Of a stretch of 7,267 nt of DNA, positions 1-4,964 are shown piece by piece. This stretch comes from a bacterium. Its GTDB lineage: Bacteria; Chloroflexota; Dehalococcoidia; Tepidiformales; Tepidiformaceae. Location: contig CAMAUF010000103.1 in NCBI GenBank assembly GCA_945861295.1, positions 1 to 7,267 of the forward strand, in the 5' to 3' direction. The notes below the pieces were generated by a model that saw only the letters and a program-made list of their open reading frames with translations, was not told where the DNA came from and did not search any database. Within the stretch, counting starts at the first letter, position 1. Each line of letters opens with the position of its first letter. The position numbers and the translations under genes were made by a program.

Positions 1-600
1 GACCGAGCGGATGACGTCGGGGCCGGTGATGTACATCTGGCCGGTGCCCTCGGTGGCGAAGATGAAGTCGGTCAGCGCCGGGCTGTAGGCGCCGCCGCCC
101 GCTGAAGGGCCCATGGTGACCGTAATCTGGGGGACAACGCCGCTGGCGAGGACGTTGCGCGTGAAGATGTTGCCGAAACCCGCGAGGCTCTCGGAGCCAT
201 CCTGAATGCGGGCGCCGCCCGAGTCTTGGATGCCGATGACGGGTGCGCCGGTCATCATCGCCAGGTCCATGACCTTGCAAATCTTCCCGCTGACGGCCTC
301 GCTGAGCGAGCCGCCGATGTTGGTAAAGTCGTACGAGAACACGTAGACGGGGCGGCCGTCGACCTTGCCCCAGCCGCTGACGACGGCCTCGCCCGGCTGC
401 TCGACGCCGCGCGGGCGGACGAGCATGTCCAGCTCCTCGAAGCTGCCGGCGTCGAGCAGGAGGTCGAGCCGTTCGCGGGCCGTGAGCTTGCCACGGGCGT
501 GCTGCGCGTCGATCCGCTTTTGCCCTCCCCCTTCGAGGACTTTGGCTTTGAGAGCCTCGAGCTGGGAGAGCTTTTGCTGGGCGGTCATCGGTTCAGGCAT
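1..600 (-). CDS. Acyl-CoA carboxylase carboxyltransferase (beta) subunit, N-terminal part
   Basis: This is the first 200 codons of a biotin-dependent acyl-CoA carboxylase beta subunit (propionyl-CoA carboxylase / methylmalonyl-CoA decarboxylase alpha family). The enzyme moves the carboxyl group from carboxybiotin to an acyl-CoA in the cytoplasm. The reading frame is open from ATG at 600 to the window edge. Family landmarks in order are ARGKLTARERLDLLLDAGSF (about residues 35-54), FTNIGGSLSEAVSGKICKVM (93-112), IQDSGGARIQDGSESLAGFG (123-142), RNVLASGVVPQ (148-158), MGPSAGGGAYSPALTDFIF (163-181) and MYITGPDVI (189-197). The GGAR and SAGGGAYSPAL loops belong to the crotonase-like active site. 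Full proteins have about 510-530 residues, so more than half is missing here. The acyl-CoA substrate cannot be settled from this part. Only a weak GGAA lies upstream of the ATG; a second in-frame ATG is codon 5. The whole upstream region is duplicated at 3964-4097. Confidence 0.95.
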   Translation of the reverse strand, partial: MPEPMTAQQKLSQLEALKAKVLEGGGQKRIDAQHARGKLTARERLDLLLDAGSFEELDMLVRPRGVEQPGEAVVSGWGKVDGRPVYVFSYDFTNIGGSLSEAVSGKICKVMDLAMMTGAPVIGIQDSGGARIQDGSESLAGFGNIFTRNVLASGVVPQITVTMGPSAGGGAYSPALTDFIFATEGTGQMYITGPDVIRSV

Positions 601-732
601 GCGTTACGGTTCCATCGTCTGAGATTCGGCCGGCGTGGCGGGCGTCCCGGTGAGCCGGTCCGCGCGCCAAAAGCCCAGCGCGAAATGCGCGCCGGGCCGC
701 CGTCACAAGCGCCCGTGATGGTATCACAGGGC
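599..732. repeat. Outer direct repeat, copy 1 (carboxylase upstream region)
   Basis: These 134 bp match 3964-4097 in the same orientation with a single difference (G at 644, T at 4009). The left end falls inside the carboxylase start codon, and the right end stops after the sequence ATCACAGGGC. The repeat is therefore the leader and probable promoter region of the carboxylase gene. It holds a short palindrome (715-727) and GC-rich inverted segments (GCGCGC words around 660-695) that could form a stem in RNA. It has no terminal inverted repeats and no coding capacity. Confidence 0.95.
715..727. promoter_or_regulatory. Operator-like palindrome GTGAT-GGT-ATCAC
   Basis: This is a perfect 5-bp inverted repeat around a 3-bp centre, within CCCGTGATGGTATCACAGGG, about 115-127 bp upstream of the carboxylase start. 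An identical copy lies at 4080-4092 in the second outer repeat. The size and position would suit a dimeric repressor or activator site for the carboxylase gene. That function is inference: no regulator gene is in the window, and a 5-bp palindrome can arise by chance. Confidence 0.3.
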
Positions 733-779
733 GCCGGTAGGGGCGGAGCGGCTCGGAGGTCGCGCGCTGCGGCTCAGTT

Positions 780-870
780 GGAACGGGTAAGATTCGCCGT
801 CATGGCGAGCGAACGGGTCCAGCGCCGAATCGACGCCTTGCTCGACGAAACCGAAGGCAGCCTTCGCCGC
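780..870. repeat. Inner direct repeat, copy 1
   Basis: This matches 3222-3311 in the same orientation with five substitutions (825, 834, 850, 852, 862) and one extra base (A859). It covers 22 bp of upstream sequence plus the first codons of a kinase/cyclase-family gene. Similarity begins sharply at GGAACGGGTAAGATTCGCCG and fades after TTCGCCGC. The upstream flanks of the two copies differ. Confidence 0.9.
802..870 (+). pseudogene. 5' remnant of a kinase/cyclase-family gene
   Basis: ATG at 802 opens MASERVQRRIDALLDETEG, nearly identical to the start of the pseudogene at 3244. One extra base near 859 then shifts the frame, so the expected 'AFAARDW' continuation is lost. Similarity ends by 870, twelve bases before the stop codon of the convergent peptidase gene. 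Only the first 20 or so codons survive. It is either a fragment of a duplicated copy of the 3244 gene or the stump of a separate paralogue. Any protein made from it would be a meaningless read-through. Confidence 0.75.
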
Positions 871-881
871 ACCAAGGCAAG

Positions 882-2960
882 CTACAGGAGTTCGGGCGGC
901 GGCCCAGGACAGCTGGTCGCCCCGTGGGGACAGCCGCTAATTTGGTAGCGGGCCTTTGCAGCTCCGGAAGCCTGGCACCCTTCCAAGACTTCAACCGTCA
1001 CGGTGATTGCTCCCGGCTGGCTGACCTGAATCGTTCCCTGAGCGGGGCGCCCGCCCGGCGTCACAAACTCCACCTCGGTGACCGTCCCGTCCGGCTTCGC
1101 CGCCGTCAACCGCGCCCGCACGCCCGCGATCGGCTCGTTCGTCCCGTCGCTCACCACCGCGATCCGGATGACGGCGTAGCTACGGGTGTCTTCATGCACC
1201 ATCTCCCAGTCGGGCAGGTACTGCACTCGGCAGTGCTCCGGATGAGGCCTCTCGCGCCATTGCGGCCGGTAGTCGCCCGTGTCTCCACCGGCTTCCTTCT
1301 TCGCAAACTCAAAGGCATCCTTCAACGACTTGGACGGGTTCGAGCCGAATCCGCTCTGGAGGAAGTCCTCGGTGAAGTTGTCGGTGACGCCGCTGCCAGT
1401 CGGCGTCTTGTGCTCGTCGTCCGAGGCCGTAATGATCGTCCCGCCGGGCCGGTCAAGCGGCGTGATCGCCCCGCCGGCCTCGCATCCATCGATCATGACG
1501 ACCAGATTCACGCTGATCGGCACGCATTTCTTCAGGATCTCGGCCAATTCGCTCCAGAGGATCCAATAGTACTGGCCGGAGCCGTCAGGATTGAAGATGC
1601 CGAAGGCGTTACGGCTCGCATGCGCGTCGATGTAGAGGAAGAACTCGTCACCCGGGTGCAGGTTGAAGCTACAGATGAGCGCCTCAAGCTGGAAGTTGGC
1701 GAGCCTCGTAGCGTGCAGGAAGGGGTGAGAGTTGCCCCAGTACTGGCTTACGCGATGGACGTCGAACCCTCGGGCTCCCATCGCGCTCGCCATGCCGTCG
1801 GCGTCAGCGGACATCTCGTCCGCGGAAGTGCCGAAGAGCGTGCTGTTCTCGTCCCCGCCGTCGTAGAGGAGCGCCACCTTCTTCGGCGGCTCGAGGGCGA
1901 GCGCGCTCCGCCCTGCGGCGGCGGGAAGGGCGGATTTGGTGGTGGCGCGTGCCGCGGGCGGGGCGAGCGCCGCGAGGCGCAAATCGTGCCCCGCGACCCT
2001 GAGCAGAGGCGCAGTGAGCGCCGACAGCACCAACCGGCCGCCGCCATCCTCGACCTCGACGAGCGGGCGCCACGGATACGTGCGGATCTCGGCGTGCCCG
2101 GTCATGTCGACAAGGGCGTACCGAGTCTCGTGCACGAACTTTAGGTCCGGCCCGTCATCGATCCAGAAGAACCATGCGGGCACCGTAACGGCGAACGCAA
2201 GCGGAGGCGCGCCAGGGAACGCCTCCGAGACGACGCGGGCGCCCGGCATGAGCGGGCACGCGAGCGCTACCAGCGCCCGTCCCTCCGCCAAGGGCGTCTG
2301 CCCAAGGAGCGCGAACGCTGCTTCCTCTGCGTTCATGCCGGCAACAGGCGCCGTGGCGGCGCCTGCCATGCGCACCCAGTAGCCAGCTCCCGTATCCATG
2401 CGACCGAGGTCCGAAGGCCCGCCTGGCCGCCATGACCGCCAAGCGCCGTTCGCGTAGCCGAAGACCGCCTCAACGCCGTCGAGGCAGGCCCATGCCTCCT
2501 CCAGGCTCCGGTCCGACCCCGGCCAACCGACGAGGTTCCAGCCCGCGCTCAGGGTAAGCCGGCTGAATGCCGGACGCCCGCCCGTGACATGGAGTAGAGC
2601 TGGCTGGCGCATGAGCACCCAAAGGCCCATCGTCTCGTTGACCGCCATCAGCCGGTTAACGAAGGCGGGCACCCCCGGAGAGTAAGCGTTCCAGGATCCA
2701 GCAACCGCATCCCAGGCGTACACGACTTCGAGCTGACCGGCGATGGGCGCGAACAGGCGGGCCGGATCCTCCTCACCGGGAACGACCGGCAAGGAGACCA
2801 GGTTCCAGCCCTTAGCCAGGGCCACTGTCGCGTCGGGCTGCGCCTGCGCTCGGGAACGGTCCAGGGGCGGGCTGAGCCCAGATACCGCCAGCCAGGCGGC
2901 GAGCATGGCTAGCAAGGTCAGGAGGCGACCAGCAAGGGGACCAATCAGTCGCTTCATCAC
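882..2960 (-). CDS. Secreted clan CD (caspase/legumain-like) cysteine peptidase with GWN repeats
   Basis: 692 residues. An N-terminal signal peptide is visible: KR at 3-4, a hydrophobic core at about 14-30, and a likely cut after AQA (residue 40). Two 'GWNL' modules follow, KGWNLVSLPVV (50-60) to LWVLM (113-117) and SAGWNLVGWPG (138-148) to GYWVRM (193-198). These are typical of exported proteins. Residues 199-358 are a linker region I do not recognise. The peptidase-like domain starts at KKVALLYDGG (360-369). FFLYIDAHAS (440-449) supplies candidate catalytic His447 and LVVMIDGCEAGG (486-497) supplies Cys493, both after hydrophobic strands as in clan CD. IITASDDE (509-516) and SGVTDNFTEDF (523-533) fit the later core. 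Residues 594-660 look like an Ig/CarboxypepD_reg-type beta domain. The C-terminus has Cys662, Cys677 and Cys684. The start is GTG at 2960 or ATG at 2957, without a clear Shine-Dalgarno sequence. Substrate unknown; the catalytic assignment is by motif only. Confidence 0.85.
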   Translation of the reverse strand: MMKRLIGPLAGRLLTLLAMLAAWLAVSGLSPPLDRSRAQAQPDATVALAKGWNLVSLPVVPGEEDPARLFAPIAGQLEVVYAWDAVAGSWNAYSPGVPAFVNRLMAVNETMGLWVLMRQPALLHVTGGRPAFSRLTLSAGWNLVGWPGSDRSLEEAWACLDGVEAVFGYANGAWRSWRPGGPSDLGRMDTGAGYWVRMAGAATAPVAGMNAEEAAFALLGQTPLAEGRALVALACPLMPGARVVSEAFPGAPPLAFAVTVPAWFFWIDDGPDLKFVHETRYALVDMTGHAEIRTYPWRPLVEVEDGGGRLVLSALTAPLLRVAGHDLRLAALAPPAARATTKSALPAAAGRSALALEPPKKVALLYDGGDENSTLFGTSADEMSADADGMASAMGARGFDVHRVSQYWGNSHPFLHATRLANFQLEALICSFNLHPGDEFFLYIDAHASRNAFGIFNPDGSGQYYWILWSELAEILKKCVPISVNLVVMIDGCEAGGAITPLDRPGGTIITASDDEHKTPTGSGVTDNFTEDFLQSGFGSNPSKSLKDAFEFAKKEAGGDTGDYRPQWRERPHPEHCRVQYLPDWEMVHEDTRSYAVIRIAVVSDGTNEPIAGVRARLTAAKPDGTVTEVEFVTPGGRPAQGTIQVSQPGAITVTVEVLEGCQASGAAKARYQISGCPHGATSCPGPPPELL

Positions 2961-2980
2961 GTCAAAGGCACGGCCCCGCG

Positions 2981-3000
2981 ATTGTACGCCCGCGTGTCAA
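2981..3000 (-). promoter_or_regulatory. Possible promoter elements for the peptidase gene
   Basis: On the minus strand TTGACA (3000-2995) is followed by TACAAT (2986-2981), 20 bases before the GTG at 2960. Each hexamer resembles a housekeeping sigma box, but the 8-bp gap is far below the usual 16-18, so they cannot work as one standard pair. TACAAT alone could be a -10 box giving a very short leader. Confidence 0.25.
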
Positions 3001-3083
3001 TCCCGTCGCCCGTTGGCGCTATGTGCCCCTGCTCCAGGCGAACGACAGCCGCGTGATCAAAGCGAGAGCAATCGCTACATCGT

Positions 3084-3118
3084 CCCATCGCCCATCGCCC
3101 ATCGCCCATCGCCCATCG
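3084..3118. repeat. Heptanucleotide tandem repeat (CCCATCG)x5
   Basis: Five perfect, uninterrupted copies of CCCATCG, followed by a decayed CCCAGCG unit. They lie in the 261-bp non-coding stretch between the peptidase start (2960) and the inner repeat (3222), about 125-160 bp upstream of the peptidase gene. Apart from this repeat and the weak promoter boxes I see nothing else in that stretch. Perfect short tandem repeats can gain or lose units by replication slippage. A 7-bp unit here would change spacing upstream of the peptidase gene rather than a reading frame. Confidence 0.9.
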
Positions 3119-3221
3119 CCCAGCGCGCCAGTGGCCGTGCCGAGTTGACAGTATCGATGGAGGCCCCGAAACAACTGTCCGCAGCTTACCGGTGACACGC
3201 TCACGCGCCGCCACTCCCCCG

Positions 3222-3311
3222 GGAACGGGTAAGATTCGCCGTCATGGCGAGCGAACGGGTCCAGCGGCGAATCGATGCCTTGCTCGACGAAGCTGAAGGC
3301 GCTTTCGCCGC
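3222..3311. repeat. Inner direct repeat, copy 2
   Basis: Partner of 780-870 (about 94% identical). This copy is at the natural 5' end of the kinase/cyclase-family pseudogene and lacks the frame-shifting extra A, so it is closer to the original sequence. The two copies flank the peptidase gene and the tandem repeat as direct repeats about 2.4 kb apart. Confidence 0.9.
3230..3235 (+). promoter_or_regulatory. Possible leaderless -10 box TAAGAT
   Basis: TAAGAT fits the TANNNT form of a -10 box and sits 8 bp before ATG 3244. The same hexamer and spacing occur at 788-793 before ATG 802. Neither start has a Shine-Dalgarno sequence, so transcription beginning at or next to the ATG (a leaderless mRNA) would explain the arrangement. 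No convincing -35 box is seen. This is inference from position and conservation within one repeat. Confidence 0.35.
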
Positions 3312-3963
3312 GCGCGACTGGGCGAGACTCGCGGCCGTGGCCGACGATGCGCTCAAACTCGACCCGAGCAACGCCGACGCGGCAACCTTCGCCCCAGGCG
3401 GCCTCGAAAGGCGTTGCGGCGGCCGCACTGGATCGGCGCCGCCTGCCGCCCAACTATCCGCGCAGGCCGCCGGCGGCCGCGGCCGCGGGATCCTTCGTCC
3501 CTGGAAGGTATCGGCTGCTCCGGCCGATCTCGCTTGCCCCGGATAGCCCGACCCCGGTCACGTTACTGTTCTCCGACATAGAAGGCTCGACGCCCCTCAA
3601 CGAGGAACTCGGCGACGCTCGCTGGCTTACGATCCTGCGTGAGCACGACGCGATCGTTCGCTCCGCCGTCCACGAGAACCGTGGCCGCGTCGTCAAGGGC
3701 ATGGGCGACGGGTACATGGTCGCCTTCGCCGACCCGGTCGAAGGTGTCCGCTGCGCCCTGAACATCCAAGCTCGGCCCGGCACGGGCAACTCTGGCGCGG
3801 CTGCCCCCGTCCGGGTCCGGATTGGTCTGCATACGGGAAACGCGGTTCGCCAGGGGGAGGATTTCTTCGGCCGCGAAGTCAACTTCGCGGCGCGGGTCGC
3901 AGGGGCCGCCGCCGGCGGCGAGACCCTCGTCAGCCAGGCGGCCCGCGACCGGCTCGGCACGCA
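3244..3963 (+). pseudogene. Decayed kinase/class III nucleotidyl cyclase-family gene
   Basis: Frame 1 from ATG 3244 reads MASERVQRRIDALLDEAEG and continues through AARDWARLAAVADDALKLDP to about 3390, the helical, TPR-like N-terminus of multidomain kinase/cyclase/ATPase regulators. It then degenerates to a stop at 3546. The conserved sequence resumes one frame over: an Ala/Pro linker, then FVPGRYRLLRPI (about 3497-3532), which looks like the first strand of a kinase N-lobe, then directly VTLLFSDIEGST (about 3557-3592), a cyclase core. The cyclase keeps both metal Asp residues (FSDIEGS, Asp at 3575-3577; MGDGYM), the Lys before it (VVKGMGDG), the Asp of DFFGREVN, and the Asn and Arg of VNFAARV, so it once suited ATP. 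The kinase body is missing. The domain is cut after AARDRLGT by the outer repeat; the frame then runs through repeat sequence to a stop at 4018. Frameshift, internal deletion and 3' truncation make a working product unlikely, although an internal start could still give a cyclase-only protein. Confidence 0.8.
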
Positions 3964-4097
3964 ATGCGTTACGGTTCCATCGTCTGAGATTCGGCCGGCG
4001 TGGCGGGCTTCCCGGTGAGCCGGTCCGCGCGCCAAAAGCCCAGCGCGAAATGCGCGCCGGGCCGCCGTCACAAGCGCCCGTGATGGTATCACAGGGC
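3964..4097. repeat. Outer direct repeat, copy 2
   Basis: Partner of 599-732, one mismatch in 134 bp. Its left end abuts the broken cyclase domain. Read on the minus strand it carries the carboxylase leader down to 'AT' of the start codon, then continues into antisense of the cyclase pseudogene instead of the carboxylase. The 85 bp between it and the HEPN stop codon (4098-4182) hold no gene or clear terminator. Confidence 0.95.
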
Positions 4098-4182
4098 CGC
4101 GATTGGGGGGCGGGGCTTCGCCCTGGACTCGAACTGAGACGCTGGCGTCGGCTGGTCTTGGCGCCAATGGTCGCCGGCCGGT

Positions 4183-4599
4183 TCAGCTTCGCGCGGCAAG
4201 CCGGGCGGCCACGAAGACCAGCGTTTCGCGGGCGATGTGGAGCGCCACTTCCGAATCCCGCGCGTCATATGCCTCCGCGGGGATGCCGCCCGGGAGCCCC
4301 GAGGGATAGCGCGCGCCGAGATAGTGCTTGTCGAGCAGCATCGCCTCCGACTTGAGGACGTCGAAGGTTGCGTCGAAGGCCATCGCGTCCTCGCACAGGT
4401 CAGCGAGCGCATGGCCCCAGACGCGCTCGGCGCCGACGCCGAAGAGGAAGGCGGCCACCGCTTTCTCGGCGGCTTGGTGCGCCAGGAAGCAGGCGAGCGC
4501 GTGACGGCCACCCGCGGCGGCGTACTCGCCGTCGCCCAGGTCATGCCGCGCCTGCCGCAGCCAACGATCAGCTTCTCGCTCGGCCGTTCGCTCAGGCAT
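4183..4599 (-). CDS. HEPN-domain protein
   Basis: 138 residues, an alpha-helical HEPN protein of the PF05168 type. The pattern runs ADRWLRQARHDL (10-21), CFLAHQAAEKAVAAFLF (37-53, the conserved HQAAEK helix), WGHALADL (61-68), LDKHYLGARYPSGLPGG (89-105) and AYDARDSEVALHIARETL (110-127). The RYP and following Gly-rich loop mark the subgroup usually paired with a small MNT nucleotidyltransferase. The toxin-type RX4-6H RNase motif is not seen in the expected C-terminal place, and there is no RX4HXY tyrosine motif, so RNase activity is doubtful. The start is ATG 4599, with AAGGAG at 4611-4606 six bases upstream. It overlaps the end of the MNT gene by 8 bp (through ATGCCTGA), which implies translational coupling. 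It is the last gene of the cluster. Confidence 0.85.
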   Translation of the reverse strand: MPERTAEREADRWLRQARHDLGDGEYAAAGGRHALACFLAHQAAEKAVAAFLFGVGAERVWGHALADLCEDAMAFDATFDVLKSEAMLLDKHYLGARYPSGLPGGIPAEAYDARDSEVALHIARETLVFVAARLAARS

Positions 4600-4933
4600 C
4601 GTCCACTCCTTGTCCTTCGCGGACGATGCGGAGCAGCAGCGGGTCTTCCTCCGCATCCCGTTCGAACTCGTCCGGCGTGTACACAAAGAAGCGGGTTCCG
4701 ACTCGGGGCCGCAAGTGCGCCGTGAAGAAATCGGCGCGGCGGTGAAACGGTTCCGTGGTTTCGTGCACCAGGACGAGTTCGAGGTCGCTTTCGATGTCGA
4801 CACGGCTGTCCGCGAGATCGCCAGCCAAGTAGGCGCGTTCGACGCCGAGTCGCGGCAACTCGGCGGCCATGCGTCGCAACTCCGCCTCCAGTTCCTGGCG
4901 GCGGCGCGTACCGAAGCCGAACATCATCCCCAA
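4592..4933 (-). CDS. MNT-type nucleotidyltransferase-like protein, apparently catalytically dead
   Basis: 113 residues, matching the minimal nucleotidyltransferase (MNT) partner of HEPN proteins in size and pattern: a helical start (13-28), RLGVERAYLAGDLADSR (28-44), DIESDLELVLVHETTEPFHR (46-65) and RVGTRFFVYTPDEFE (77-91). In active members the core is GSX10DXD plus a third Asp before the VYTPEE strand. Here it reads G38-D39, ten residues, D50-L-E52, with Arg81 at the third Asp. The spacing is kept while the nucleophile-site Ser, second Asp and third Asp are all replaced. A binding or antitoxin role without nucleotide transfer is a reasonable inference. The start is TTG 4933, chosen because AGGAG (4946-4942) lies 8 bases upstream; ATG at 4927 or 4924 are alternatives. 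The NHL gene stops 31 bp upstream. Confidence 0.82.
   Translation of the reverse strand: MGMMFGFGTRRRQELEAELRRMAAELPRLGVERAYLAGDLADSRVDIESDLELVLVHETTEPFHRRADFFTAHLRPRVGTRFFVYTPDEFERDAEEDPLLLRIVREGQGVDDA
4606..4611 (-). promoter_or_regulatory. Ribosome binding site of the HEPN gene
   Basis: AAGGAG on the minus strand, six bases before ATG 4599. It lies inside the 3' end of the MNT coding sequence. It fixes the HEPN start at 4599 rather than the much longer upstream frame open to 4803. Confidence 0.8.
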
Positions 4934-4941
4934 GCCGTCAT

Positions 4942-4946
4942 CTCCT
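4942..4946 (-). promoter_or_regulatory. Ribosome binding site of the MNT gene
   Basis: AGGAG on the minus strand, 8 bases before TTG 4933 and 14 or more before the ATGs at 4927 and 4924. The spacing favours the TTG start. An ATG directly after it (4941-4939) leads to a stop after a few codons and is not the start. Confidence 0.6.
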
Positions 4947-4964
4947 GGGCGGGGGCCCGCAGGG

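Larger units (their letters stand above)
599..4097. other. Repeat-bounded rearranged segment
   Basis: The order is outer repeat, 47 bp, inner repeat, peptidase gene (reverse), tandem repeat, inner repeat, cyclase pseudogene, outer repeat. The outer copies are 3365 bp apart. Collapsing them would leave a minus-strand run from DUF1800 to the carboxylase with no plus-strand gene in it. The block may have come by integration of a circle at the carboxylase leader through homologous recombination, or by duplication and partial replacement. No transposase or integrase lies inside, so I do not call it a known mobile element. Misassembly at the repeats is a serious alternative. Confidence 0.55.

Noticed and set aside
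599..732. Outer repeat as an insertion sequence or miniature transposable element
   Set aside because: It has no terminal inverted repeats and no target duplication, and one copy is a functional gene leader ending at the start codon.
780..801. GGAAC...CGTC as an extracytoplasmic-function sigma promoter
   Set aside because: The gap is about 13 bp, shorter than usual, and the CGTC abuts the start codon.
226..948. 240-residue plus-strand open frame ending in the MASER fragment
   Set aside because: It is antisense to the clear carboxylase gene and then joins repeat and gene-stump sequence; its composition is that of a high-GC shadow frame.
924..2144. 406-residue plus-strand open frame
   Set aside because: It lies wholly antisense to the peptidase gene, is rich in Arg/Ala/Val/Asp and has no recognisable domain.
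3019..3453. Minus-strand frame with GDGRWAM repeats
   Set aside because: The peptide repeat is only the translation of the CCCATCG tandem repeat, and the frame runs antisense through the cyclase-family start.
4115..4145. tRNA T-arm look-alike (CAGTTCGAGTCCAGG on the minus strand)
   Set aside because: The flanking bases do not form a 5-bp T-stem, and no anticodon or acceptor stem could be found nearby, so there is no support for a tRNA or an attachment site in one.
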